55,935 nucleotides of DNA from an uncultured Verrucomicrobiota bacterium (lineage in GTDB: Bacteria; Verrucomicrobiota; Verrucomicrobiia; Opitutales; Seribacteraceae), in assembly GCA_902569115.1 (NCBI GenBank), contig CACFTI010000012.1:1-55935 (forward strand), in the 5' to 3' direction. Positions 27,752 through 35,940 of this stretch are shown here, piece by piece. The position numbers and the translations under genes are program-made. The notes beneath the pieces are model-generated. The model searched no databases and was not told the origin of the DNA. It saw only the letters and a list, made by a program, of their open reading frames with translations. How positions within the stretch are numbered: position 1 is the stretch's first letter; each line of letters starts with the position of its first letter.

Positions 27752-28216
27752 ATGAATATTAAAGAATTCAAACACACCCTTTCCAACCTTTGCGAACTCA
27801 CCTTCGTTTTACCAAACGGTAGCCATGTGGCTCCCCATTTCCATCTCACGGAGGTCGGAGAAATTACCAAAAATTACGTCGATTGCGGGGGAACTATCCG
27901 AAACGAGAAAGTAGCAAACTTTCAATTATGGGCAGCCGATGATTATGATCATCGATTGGAGCCTGAGAAAGTGATTGAAATCATTTCGATGGCTGAAAAG
28001 CAAATCGGGTTGGAAAATCTTGAAGTCGAAGTTGAATACCAATCGGAAACTATCGGTAAGTATGGCCTGGAATTTGATGGAAAACGCTTTCTCTTGACGG
28101 CAACTCAGACAGATTGCCTCGCCAAGGAAAAATGCGGTATCCCTGAAGCTCAACCCGTGAACTTGGTACCTGCACAAAACAGCTCAGGTTGCTCTCCGGA
28201 AAGCGGTTGTTGCTGA
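27752..28216 (+). CDS. DUF6428-like protein with Cys-rich C-terminus
   Basis: From ATG 27752 the protein is 154 aa; a longer in-frame reading from 27668 would overlap the flavoprotein gene and has no conserved-looking residues. The core 'VAPHFHLTEVGEITKNYVD' followed by 'CGGTIRNE' matches what I recall of DUF6428. The end is cysteine-rich ('SSGCSPESGCC'), suggesting metal or metalloid binding. I recall family members near arsenic genes in Bacteroidetes, but no ars gene is visible here. Function unknown. Confidence 0.68.
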   Translation: MNIKEFKHTLSNLCELTFVLPNGSHVAPHFHLTEVGEITKNYVDCGGTIRNEKVANFQLWAADDYDHRLEPEKVIEIISMAEKQIGLENLEVEVEYQSETIGKYGLEFDGKRFLLTATQTDCLAKEKCGIPEAQPVNLVPAQNSSGCSPESGCC

Positions 28217-28219
28217 TTT

Positions 28220-29149
28220 TCAGCTTTGAAAAGGAATGTACTCGCTGGAAAATCTGCCATCTTCAAAAAATTCGACCATAACATAGGCAGGCGGAAATTC
28301 CTGATAAGCAGGTTCTTTTTGATTCCACCAGTTACCACTGACCGCTCCGTTACACAAATAGTCTATCCCTAAATAACGGACATGGTCATGTAGATGGATA
28401 TGTCCGGAAAGACATAGTTTGATATTTTTGTATTTCTTAAAAATGTTTTTTATGGATCTGGCATCGATGTGAATCCATTCATGGGGAATCACCCAAGTCC
28501 CACTTTCCTCGTTCTTCCCATCGAAAAAAGGACAAAAGCTTATGATTGGAATATGCGAAAGAATGCAAACATTTCTTTTCTTGGAAATTTTTGAAAGAGT
28601 TTCCTGAAGCCATCTCACCTGCACTTCATCAAGGCGAGCGGTGTAACCACGCTTGGTTTGAAAAGAGGGAAAGACACTGTCCAATACCAAAAAGTCCCAA
28701 GACCCTTTTGAAAAATGGTAATATCTTTGGGACAATTTCAATTCCTCCATTGCCCAATTTTTCCCATATTCACCGTTCGATTTTGTGCCCTCCTTCATTG
28801 CCCAACCCCATACATCGTGATTACCCACGCAGTTGTGCATGGGTAGTTCCAAATTTTCGGTTACTTCATGCCAAAGCTTCCATTGTGCTCGAGTATCCGA
28901 TTTGGATTCTTTCAATGCATCCATAATGCAATCACCGCCAACTAGATAAGCATCTGCCCCTTTATTCTTCGCATCAGCAAAGGCCGCGGAAATTTTTTCT
29001 GGCACTCCCTTCTTCGGAAGAATGTGTAAATCAGTAAGGTGTGCCAGACGGAAGGAATTAACCGCGGTCGTATTTTTTTTCTTTGGTTCCAGAACTTGAG
29101 TGGTCAGACCGATCCCAACCCCCGCAGAGATAAATTTTTTCCTATTCAT
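28220..29149 (-). CDS. calcineurin-like metallophosphoesterase
   Basis: A 309-aa phosphoesterase with the five metal motifs in order: 'LTDLH' (~38-42), 'VGGDC' , 'VGNHD', 'LSHIP' and 'SGHIHLHD'. The N-terminus ('MNRKKFISAGVGIGLTT') resembles an export signal with a Tat-like basic start but lacks the twin Arg. It is thus probably periplasmic or membrane-attached. It lies downstream of the TonB receptor on the same strand, but a strong terminator separates them. It is convergent with DUF6428 (3-base gap). Substrate unknown. Confidence 0.88.
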   Translation of the reverse strand: MNRKKFISAGVGIGLTTQVLEPKKKNTTAVNSFRLAHLTDLHILPKKGVPEKISAAFADAKNKGADAYLVGGDCIMDALKESKSDTRAQWKLWHEVTENLELPMHNCVGNHDVWGWAMKEGTKSNGEYGKNWAMEELKLSQRYYHFSKGSWDFLVLDSVFPSFQTKRGYTARLDEVQVRWLQETLSKISKKRNVCILSHIPIISFCPFFDGKNEESGTWVIPHEWIHIDARSIKNIFKKYKNIKLCLSGHIHLHDHVRYLGIDYLCNGAVSGNWWNQKEPAYQEFPPAYVMVEFFEDGRFSSEYIPFQS

Positions 29150-29151
29150 AA

Positions 29152-29186
29152 TAAAAAGTGCCTCGGGTCTGAATGACCCGAGACAC
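29152..29186 (-). terminator. rho-independent terminator after the TonB-dependent receptor
   Basis: Read on the minus strand, a 12-base-pair stem (29158-29169 with 29175-29186, one G-U pair) closes a 5-base loop and is followed by a T-rich tail TTTTTA (29152-29157). It lies just past the receptor stop and before the phosphoesterase start. It is the clearest terminator in the window. Confidence 0.88.
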
Positions 29187-29210
29187 TAGACAAACATACT
29201 AGACTGAAAA

Positions 29211-31418
29211 TTAGAAATCGTAACTAAACTGAAGAGAATAAGTCCTGGGGGCACCAGGGGCAAAGGATGCACTTCCCGCAGTATTTGATGCACCAGAGCC
29301 CAAGTCTGAAGTAGTGGCCAAGTACTCTTCATCCAACATATTAAGAACATTAAAGCTTACAGTAAAGGCACTGTTCTCATCTACCTCTTTGCTGTATTTA
29401 GCAAAAGCACCCATAAGATTCACACTCTCCAAAACTTCACCTTGATTGAGCCTATTGGTTTCTCTTTCTCCGATAAAGCGATTATTAAGACCAAGAAGAT
29501 ACCCTCCGGTACCGTATGTAACCTCTAGAAAGTATGAAAACTCAGGGATCATAACGACATTTTTCCCGGAAATGGCTGCTACCGTGTCATCTGCCGTGTT
29601 CAAGTTTCCGTCAGGCCCTGCCTCTACAATATCCTTATCGTACTCAGAATTGTTCCAAGTCAATGATCCGAAGATATCTAAACCTTCTGACAGCTCAAGT
29701 CCGCTTGCCAATTCAATCCCCCAACTGCTGATACCACCAATATTTTCAAATACGGATTCATTGCCATAAATATTCCCAGGGTTGTAGGATTCGATGACAT
29801 CCTTATAGTCAATTAAGAACAAATTAGCATTGTAATAAAGATTTTCCTGAGCACTCCTGTATCCGAAATCATAGTTGTAGGAGTGCTCTGGTTCTACCAC
29901 TGGAGCTGTCTGCATAATCGCAGAATCGGGCCTTTGAGAAAAATTCTCTGAAAAACTTGCATATATCTGATTTGTATCAGACAAGTTATAAACCAATCCA
30001 ACATGGGGTAAAAAACTATCCTTATCTTCTCCAGTTATTTTGTTGGCCGCATTGAATTTGTCACTAGCTTCAAACTCCATCTCATGCCACCTTGCACCAA
30101 CACTTGCTGACAAATTTTCGGATAGAGCATAATCAACTGAACCATAAAGCATCATCGTGTCGATTTCGTATAGACGATCAAATTGAACCCCATAAGAAGA
30201 CACAGATCCTTTATCGAAGCCGACCGTATCCGCAAATTGAAACCACTCTCGTCGGTGATCTCTTTGGTATTTCTCGTACCACATTCCAAGCTTTATTAAA
30301 AAGGACTCTGTTTCCCACTCAGCGTCAGCAGTAAAACCGGCTCGTTCCAATGCATACTGCGTTTCACGCCAACTGCTCTGTGTATTGTCGGAAGCACCGC
30401 CAGTATTAAGGGAACCGTCGGCATTAAAAGTGGTGTAAACCTGAGGTGGACTCCAAGTTCCCACACCTTCATTTTCTGAGAAATAAGGAGTCGCGGATAA
30501 AGTCAACGAGTCTGATACATCAAGAAGAAAAGGGAAGCTTAGAAGCCAGTCATCTCGACGATTGGTCCAAGTGTCGAAATAATACTCGTTGAGTGAAACT
30601 TGCTTAGCTTTATCTGTGTCAAAATGATACCATGTCGTGTTTAGACCTTTCATTCTGCCAAACTGTTGAAATTCAGCATATGTGACATTTAAAAAATCGT
30701 GATCGTCGCGATCATTCCAATAAAAGTTGGCCCCGATACTTCCGTTATCGAGAGGATGAAGGTACTTTGCCTCCAAGTGCTTGCGTAATTGATCCCCTGC
30801 ACTTCTCCATTTATCAAATGAAGTGTCTGAAAAACTCACATAAGCAGTGCCACCCCCGAGAATTGTACCGGTGTCTGCTCTCACAAATGCCCGAGATAAA
30901 TTATCGCTACCTACAAGATAAGAAACTTCAAGGTCTTGCATTTGCTTTGGAGCCCCTGTGATGAAATCAATCCTTCCACCTAATCCAAAATTAGAAGCAG
31001 TGGAAATGTCTCCAGATCCTTGGTTTACGGTAACTGACTGCAGGGTTTCATTATCAATAAAACGCCCAACAGGAGTTCCACCAGCAGGAGATTGGTTATT
31101 CAGTGGCACGCCATCAACCGTGACAGCAATCTGGGTTTTAGTAAAAATTCGAAGATTAAAGTTTTGCCCGTATTCATAAAAGCCCTGTTGATCTGCACCC
31201 CCAAAATAAACACTCGGGACTCTGTTAAGGGAATCCAAAGGATTGACGGCATCTGATCCCTTACGAAGGTCTTCAATACCAAGGGTGAGCGTAGATAACG
31301 ATTCATTTTTACCGATTATTTCGAAATCTTCAAGAGTTTCGAGTTTGGATGTTTCAGATTCTTGGGCTTTACAAAATAAAGATCCAATAATTGAAAGTGC
31401 AATTAGTTTAGATTTCAT
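29211..31418 (-). CDS. TonB-dependent outer-membrane receptor
   Basis: From ATG at 31416-31418 the protein is 735 aa with a signal peptide ('MKSKLIALSIIGSLFCKAQ'); an upstream ATG at 31460 only adds residues before the signal. Residues ~28-160 form the plug domain ('DSLNRVPSVYFGG', 'VTVDGVPLNNQ', 'VNQGSGDIS'). The rest is a 22-strand-type barrel rich in aromatic and Asp/Asn residues, ending in 'YSLQFSYDF', a BAM-recognised terminal aromatic. The substrate is unknown. The 3' side has a terminator; the 5' region has repeated inverted motifs. Confidence 0.93.
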   Translation of the reverse strand: MKSKLIALSIIGSLFCKAQESETSKLETLEDFEIIGKNESLSTLTLGIEDLRKGSDAVNPLDSLNRVPSVYFGGADQQGFYEYGQNFNLRIFTKTQIAVTVDGVPLNNQSPAGGTPVGRFIDNETLQSVTVNQGSGDISTASNFGLGGRIDFITGAPKQMQDLEVSYLVGSDNLSRAFVRADTGTILGGGTAYVSFSDTSFDKWRSAGDQLRKHLEAKYLHPLDNGSIGANFYWNDRDDHDFLNVTYAEFQQFGRMKGLNTTWYHFDTDKAKQVSLNEYYFDTWTNRRDDWLLSFPFLLDVSDSLTLSATPYFSENEGVGTWSPPQVYTTFNADGSLNTGGASDNTQSSWRETQYALERAGFTADAEWETESFLIKLGMWYEKYQRDHRREWFQFADTVGFDKGSVSSYGVQFDRLYEIDTMMLYGSVDYALSENLSASVGARWHEMEFEASDKFNAANKITGEDKDSFLPHVGLVYNLSDTNQIYASFSENFSQRPDSAIMQTAPVVEPEHSYNYDFGYRSAQENLYYNANLFLIDYKDVIESYNPGNIYGNESVFENIGGISSWGIELASGLELSEGLDIFGSLTWNNSEYDKDIVEAGPDGNLNTADDTVAAISGKNVVMIPEFSYFLEVTYGTGGYLLGLNNRFIGERETNRLNQGEVLESVNLMGAFAKYSKEVDENSAFTVSFNVLNMLDEEYLATTSDLGSGASNTAGSASFAPGAPRTYSLQFSYDF

Positions 31419-31489
31419 AGAGTGATGTGATAGTTTGATGTTAATCATCCCATAAATCATCCTCTAAATAGGAAAAATCAAGTAGTCAC

Positions 31490-31532
31490 ATGAGAGAAAT
31501 TAATATTTTACACCAATGTGATTAATTCTCAT
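31490..31532. promoter_or_regulatory. inverted repeat upstream of the TonB receptor
   Basis: ATGAGAGAAATTAAT (31490-31504) and ATTAATTCTCAT (31521-31532) are reverse complements apart from a 3-base bulge. The site is 72 bases upstream of the receptor start. It may be an operator or a 5'-leader hairpin. Confidence 0.38.
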
Positions 31533-31553
31533 CCATTTCGATAAAAGTTTCGT

Positions 31554-31608
31554 ACAAATGAAACAAATTTTATGAAATGTGATCATTTTGAAACATTTGT
31601 TACATTTC
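31554..31608. promoter_or_regulatory. cluster of ACAAAT/ATTTGT half-sites upstream of the TonB receptor
   Basis: ACAAATG (31554-31560) pairs with CATTTGT (31594-31600), and GAAATGT (31574-31580) pairs with ACATTTC (31602-31608). Direct repeats ACAAAT-GAA-ACAAAT also occur at 31554-31568. The interleaved arms look like a multi-site operator in an AT-rich promoter region; the regulator is unknown. Confidence 0.4.
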
Positions 31609-31658
31609 CAATTACAGACTGCAATCTAGTTGGGACGGCCGAGAAAAAACAATCAAAT

Positions 31659-31734
<76 letters not shown>

Positions 31735-31844
31735 ATCAAAAGAGGATACTGAAAATAAGCGATTTCAGATTAGGGTCAAGGCGAATGACCTTTGTTTAAA
31801 CCATAAGAATTGCCCTTTTCGACTACCCAGAAGTCTTTTTCAAG

Positions 31845-32525
31845 TTACACAACCAAGGGATTCCAAACCGAATAATTTATCCTGAATTCGCTGCCCCGGG
31901 AAACGCATTGCATCTCCTTTTTCTCAAGTTCCTTCCAGTGAAGATCATTGATGTAAATTAATCTTGTCTCCCGTGGATGTCTTCTAAGGCTTTCCTTAAT
32001 ATTTTCAGCTACATGTTCGAAAATAGACCAGGTAAAAGGATTATAAAAAAAGAATACGGTGGCGGTTGGTGGAATCTGATAAAAACGGGCATCCCCCAAG
32101 TAAATACTAGCAAGGGGATTTTTTTTCTTTTTTGCACAATAGTTCTTCAGGTTTTCTTCAGCCTCTTGAACAAGTTTATCGGACAATTCCACTCCATGAA
32201 GTTTCTTAAATGGATAATCAAGGGCCATCAATAACACCTTACCCCGACCACAGCCAAAATCGATAAAATCACCCTTGAGTACTGAGGAATCCAAGTCTTT
32301 CATCGCAGCCTGAAAGAGCCTACTGGATGTACCCTGATACTGCACCACGGTTCCCTGTAAAGTTGGGTTTGAATTTTCAATCCGACTTTTGGAGTAAATT
32401 CCCGCGGTTTTAGTCCCATGCTTGAGGTCAAACAGGTAATCATCGACCAGTAATCTGCACGAATTCATAAATCCATACCGAGCAAGACTGGCCCTGCACA
32501 ACTTTAACATTTCAAATTGACTCAT
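31845..32525 (-). CDS. class I SAM-dependent methyltransferase
   Basis: A 226-aa protein with a Rossmann methyltransferase core: motif I 'FIDFGCGRGKVLL' (~86-98), acidic strand end 'HGVELSD', and motif IV-like 'FFFYNPFTW' (~158-166), which resembles the NPPY-type motif of N-methyltransferases. The N-terminal ~80 residues ('SLARYGFMNSCRLLVDDYLF') are helical. It is transcribed toward tRNA-Lys. Substrate (protein, RNA or small molecule) is unknown. Confidence 0.82.
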   Translation of the reverse strand: MSQFEMLKLCRASLARYGFMNSCRLLVDDYLFDLKHGTKTAGIYSKSRIENSNPTLQGTVVQYQGTSSRLFQAAMKDLDSSVLKGDFIDFGCGRGKVLLMALDYPFKKLHGVELSDKLVQEAEENLKNYCAKKKKNPLASIYLGDARFYQIPPTATVFFFYNPFTWSIFEHVAENIKESLRRHPRETRLIYINDLHWKELEKKEMQCVSRGSEFRINYSVWNPLVV

Positions 32526-32644
32526 TGCTTAGACATTCTCTCTGCTTGGTAAATGACGGGCAATCAAAGACTTTAATATTTTAAGCCCTGCTCACGGGAA
32601 AATTGGGATTTGAAGGAGTTTGTTTTCAATTTAAACTAAGGCGT

Positions 32645-33382
32645 ATGGATATTCTTAAATATGCATGGTTCGTCCTCCCAGTCTTTGCATGGGCTGAATT
32701 TCATCAACCTTCGATTTCCACTTTTTCGATTGTTGCCAGAGATCCGAAAACAGGAGAAATCGGAGTTGCGGTACAATCGAAGTTTGTGGCAGTAGGTTCA
32801 GTGGTCCCTTTTGCAAAAGCCGGCATCGGGGCGGTGGCTAGTCAGGCATGGGGGAACCCGAGATACGGACCCATTGGGCTTGAATTACTGGCATCCGGGA
32901 AGTCGGCCGACGAAGTAGTCGGGTTGATAACGGCCAGTGACCCAAATCGTGAGCATCGACAATTGGCAATTATCGGAAATGATGGCAACGCTTCCATTTT
33001 CACAGGTCGGGAATGTATGGACTGGGCGGGCGGTAAAACCGGGAAAAACTATGCCGTACAGGGAAACCTCCTCACTGGAAAAGGGGTCATCCAAGCGATG
33101 AGCCTTGAGTTCGAAGAGACCAACGGTACTCTCGCCGAAAGGATGCTTGCTGCCCTACATGCCGGACAGCAAGCAGGTGGCGATAAAAGGGGGAAACAAT
33201 CTGCCGCCTTACTTGTGGTGAAAGAGGGCTGGGGCTACGGAGGTCTGACGGACCGCTTCCGGGATTTACGTGTAGATGACCACCCCTCCCCGATCAAGGA
33301 ACTGCAAAGGATTTATTACCTTCACCGGAGGATTTTCCCCCGACCAGATCAAAATCTTGAGAGCAAGAATGCAGCGGAATGA
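32645..33382 (+). CDS. secreted DUF1028 protein (Ntn-hydrolase-like)
   Basis: From ATG 32645 (AAGGCG just upstream as ribosome site) the protein is 245 aa with a signal peptide (1-16, cut before 'EFHQPS'). An upstream frame from 32603 adds a non-signal segment and is less likely. The domain starts 'TFSIVARDPKTGEIGVAV' and continues 'FVAVGSVVPFAKAGIGAVASQ', 'GYGGLTDRFRDLRVDDH', the DUF1028 pattern, which is placed in the Ntn-hydrolase superfamily. That suggests a periplasmic amide hydrolase, but activity is unproven. Confidence 0.85.
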   Translation: MDILKYAWFVLPVFAWAEFHQPSISTFSIVARDPKTGEIGVAVQSKFVAVGSVVPFAKAGIGAVASQAWGNPRYGPIGLELLASGKSADEVVGLITASDPNREHRQLAIIGNDGNASIFTGRECMDWAGGKTGKNYAVQGNLLTGKGVIQAMSLEFEETNGTLAERMLAALHAGQQAGGDKRGKQSAALLVVKEGWGYGGLTDRFRDLRVDDHPSPIKELQRIYYLHRRIFPRPDQNLESKNAAE

Positions 33383-33454
33383 CGATATCGATTCGACCTT
33401 CACTCAATCTTCTCTATGTAAAAGGGTGTTAATGATTTCATCTCTTTCCAACTC

Positions 33455-34111
33455 ATGAAAGCCTTGGTTCTTTTTTCCGGCGGTCTCGACTCCACCGTGC
33501 TTGCCACGCAAATGAAAAAGGATGCCGAGGAGACCCGTTTGCTATCGATCGATTACGGGCAGAGACATGCCAAGGAATTGAACCACAGCCAACAAGTGGC
33601 CAAGCATTTGGAACTTCCTCATGAAATTCTCAAACTTCCTCAACTCGGTACAATCCTGGGCGGATCCTCCCTTACGGATAAAAGCCTGATCCTTCCCGAA
33701 GGTCACTACGCGGAGGAATCTATGAAATCAACGGTCGTGCCCAACCGTAACATGATCCTGCTCGCCTTGGCGGGTGGACATGCGTTGTCATTGGGCTTTG
33801 ATACGATTGCTTATGCCGCTCATGCTGGGGATCATACCATCTACCCTGATTGCCGCCCTGAATTTGCAGATGCTATGGATACGGCACTGAGTCTTGCTGA
33901 TTGGAACACCCTATCGCTCCATCGTCCATTTGTGGATATGACAAAATCCGATCTAGTTTCTCTGGGAGCTGAATTAGACGCACCTCTGCACCTGACTTGG
34001 TCATGCTATGCGGGCAATGAAATTCATTGCGGTAAATGCGGTACCTGTGTCGAACGAAAAGAAGCCTTTGCTCTCGCCAAGATCCCCGACCCAACCAAAT
34101 ATGAAGAATAA
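33455..34111 (+). CDS. queC: 7-cyano-7-deazaguanine synthase QueC
   Basis: QueC converts 7-carboxy-7-deazaguanine to preQ0 with ATP and ammonia. The 218-aa protein has the PP-loop 'SGGLDS' (8-13), 'VVPNRNM' (94-100), 'AAHAGDHTIYPDCRPEF' and four zinc cysteines C184, C192, C195, C198. It is the first gene of a six-gene plus-strand run, with 12 bases before queD. The canonical residues suggest the standard Q pathway enzyme rather than a QatC- or Cap9-type defence homologue. Confidence 0.96.
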   Translation: MKALVLFSGGLDSTVLATQMKKDAEETRLLSIDYGQRHAKELNHSQQVAKHLELPHEILKLPQLGTILGGSSLTDKSLILPEGHYAEESMKSTVVPNRNMILLALAGGHALSLGFDTIAYAAHAGDHTIYPDCRPEFADAMDTALSLADWNTLSLHRPFVDMTKSDLVSLGAELDAPLHLTWSCYAGNEIHCGKCGTCVERKEAFALAKIPDPTKYEE

Positions 34112-34123
34112 CCCTACAGCTTC

Positions 34124-34561
34124 ATGATCACCTGTACTAAGTCCTACCGGGATATTCCGCTCTCACACCGTCAACCGCTCCACAGCGGAAGATGCTCGCG
34201 TCTACACGGTCACAGTTGGGCTATAACCCTGACTTTTGAAGCAAAGGAATTGGACGACAACGGATTTGTTATCGATTTTGGCGACCTTCACTTCCTCAAA
34301 GACTGGATTGACCAAAACCTGGATCATGCCACGGCCCTGAAGAAATCTGACCCCATGCAGAAAGAGTGTGAAAAGCTGGAACAAACGGGTCTCCTCAAAA
34401 TCCTCTGGGTGGACAGTGCATCCTGTGAGGGAATCGCCCAGTATCTCTACCATACATTTCAGCCAATGATTGACGAGAAGACAAAAGGCCGGGTTCGCCT
34501 GCAATCCCTGCACTTGGAAGAAGACTCCAAGAATTCTGCCACTTACACCCCTGTCTTTTAA
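34124..34561 (+). CDS. queD: 6-carboxytetrahydropterin synthase QueD
   Basis: QueD turns dihydroneopterin triphosphate into 6-carboxytetrahydropterin. The 145-aa protein has zinc His residues H15, H28 and H30 ('GRCSRLHGHSW'), catalytic C24, the D67-H68 pair ('LDHATAL'), and E102. The segment between the DH pair and the last motif is longer than in short QueD proteins. It ends 2 bases before queE. No FolE gene for GTP entry is in the window. Confidence 0.92.
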   Translation: MITCTKSYRDIPLSHRQPLHSGRCSRLHGHSWAITLTFEAKELDDNGFVIDFGDLHFLKDWIDQNLDHATALKKSDPMQKECEKLEQTGLLKILWVDSASCEGIAQYLYHTFQPMIDEKTKGRVRLQSLHLEEDSKNSATYTPVF

Positions 34562-34563
34562 CC

Positions 34564-35235
34564 ATGGAAGGCTATCCTGTTTATGAGCGTTTTCACTCCT
34601 GGCAGGGGGAAGGCTTGCATTGGGGTAAATCCGCATTCTTCATTCGTCTGCACGGCTGCCCGGTTCATTGCCCATGGTGTGATTCAGCCGGAACCTGGCA
34701 CCCCGACCACAAACCTGATTCCATTGTAAAAATGAATCCGGACGAGTTGGCCGATGAAGCGTTTATGGCCTGCCCGGAAATCGTGGTCATCACCGGCGGA
34801 GAACCTGCAATTCACAATCTTCAAAATCTCGCTTACCAGCTGAAGAGCCGAAATCTTCCGGTACATCTTGAAACCTGTGGAGCCTTCCCGGTTAACGGAG
34901 AGATCGACTGGATTACGATCAGTCCAAAGTGGGCGTCACCCCCGATCGAGGAAACGCTGGAACGGGCAGATGAATACAAAATTATCGTAGAGGATGAAAC
35001 CAGTATCGAAAAATGGAGTGAGGCCCTGACCTTAAAAGAGGAAGACATTCCTGTCTGGTTACATCCGGAGTGGTCAAAGAGTCAGGACCCCAGTGTTTTG
35101 CATGCAATTACATCTTGGGTGAAGGAAAATGGACCTCCATTCCGGGCCGGGTTCCAAACTCACAAACTTTATTTTGCGGATCAATCGGATGATCGTAGCC
35201 TACCCGAAGCAAGCCTGAGTCATTTGCCTGACTAA
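34564..35235 (+). CDS. queE: 7-carboxy-7-deazaguanine synthase QueE (radical SAM)
   Basis: QueE makes 7-carboxy-7-deazaguanine by radical SAM ring contraction. The 223-aa protein has the cluster motif C32-x3-C36-x2-C39 ('GCPVHCPWCD'), preceded by 'SWQGEGLHWGKSAFFIRL' (substrate binding), and 'ITGGEPA' (~77-83) and 'SPKWASPP'. It begins 2 bases after queD and ends 22 bases before the SRAP gene. Confidence 0.95.
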   Translation: MEGYPVYERFHSWQGEGLHWGKSAFFIRLHGCPVHCPWCDSAGTWHPDHKPDSIVKMNPDELADEAFMACPEIVVITGGEPAIHNLQNLAYQLKSRNLPVHLETCGAFPVNGEIDWITISPKWASPPIEETLERADEYKIIVEDETSIEKWSEALTLKEEDIPVWLHPEWSKSQDPSVLHAITSWVKENGPPFRAGFQTHKLYFADQSDDRSLPEASLSHLPD

Positions 35236-35257
35236 GCATGCGGAATAAAAATTAAGA

Positions 35258-35929
35258 ATGTGCGGACGCTACACCTGGAAAGCCACTCACGGCCAAAAAT
35301 TTAAAAGACTGGTCAAGGAACCGGAAGAACCACCACCACCCTGTTTTAACCGGGCCCCGGGGCAGGCTCACCCCACGATTTCAAGTAGTTCGGGCTCAGT
35401 CCAATGGCAAAACAGAAACTGGGGAAACCCGAAGTCCGAGTCTACTTCGCAAGTTTTTTTTCCGATCAATGCTCGATCCGAGACCGTTCATGAAAAACCA
35501 ATCTTCAAGGATTCTTTTTTTCAGCACCGATGCCTAATTCCTGCCGATGGCTGGTTCGAATGGCAGGTCATTGAGGGACAGAAGTACCCTCACCATATCT
35601 TCTCGGAATTGGATGAAACTTTTGCGTTTGCCGGAATTGGCAAGACCATCCACCAGCAGGGTTCAACAAGAAATGTATTTTCGATTCTAACCCGCAGCGC
35701 CCCGTCAAATCTTTTGCATATTCATCACCGTGCCCCGCTTGCCTTGACCGAGACACAATGGGAGCAATGGCTGGATGATAAACAGGGCGAAAACTCCCTC
35801 CTTAAAATCATGCAATCCACGCAACCGGCATGGACGGTTTATCAGGTAAGCTCGAGAGTCAATTCCACCCGAAATAATGACCCTGATGTGCTCATCGCTG
35901 AAAAGGGAAAACAGTCTCTGCTTTTTTAG
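35258..35929 (+). CDS. SRAP-domain abasic-site DNA-protein crosslink protein (HMCES/YedK family)
   Basis: SRAP proteins shield abasic sites in single-stranded DNA by forming a thiazolidine bond through Cys2. The 223-aa protein starts MCGRYTW, so C2 is free after Met removal. Other active-site parts are N31 in 'CFNRAPGQ', 'INARSETV' , 'CLIPADGWFEW' with the conserved Glu (~105), and His in 'LHIHHRAPLAL' (~160), where the usual HDR reads HHR. It lies between queE and the Lhr-like helicase with 22- and 11-base gaps, so it is probably part of the same transcript. Confidence 0.92.
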   Translation: MCGRYTWKATHGQKFKRLVKEPEEPPPPCFNRAPGQAHPTISSSSGSVQWQNRNWGNPKSESTSQVFFPINARSETVHEKPIFKDSFFQHRCLIPADGWFEWQVIEGQKYPHHIFSELDETFAFAGIGKTIHQQGSTRNVFSILTRSAPSNLLHIHHRAPLALTETQWEQWLDDKQGENSLLKIMQSTQPAWTVYQVSSRVNSTRNNDPDVLIAEKGKQSLLF

Positions 35930-35940
35930 TTTCAGTAATT

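Noticed and set aside
31749..31768. Small hairpin CTGAAA/TTTCAG between tRNA-Lys and the methyltransferase
   Set aside because: Only six AT-rich pairs and an interrupted T tract; too weak to call a terminator.
33383..33454. preQ1 riboswitch ahead of queC
   Set aside because: The 72-base gap has no recognisable pseudoknot or the A-rich tail pattern of preQ1 classes.
33455..35235. QatC- or Cap9-type antiviral queC system
   Set aside because: queC is followed by standard queD and queE and has canonical zinc cysteines; no qatA, qatB, qatD or CBASS genes are near.
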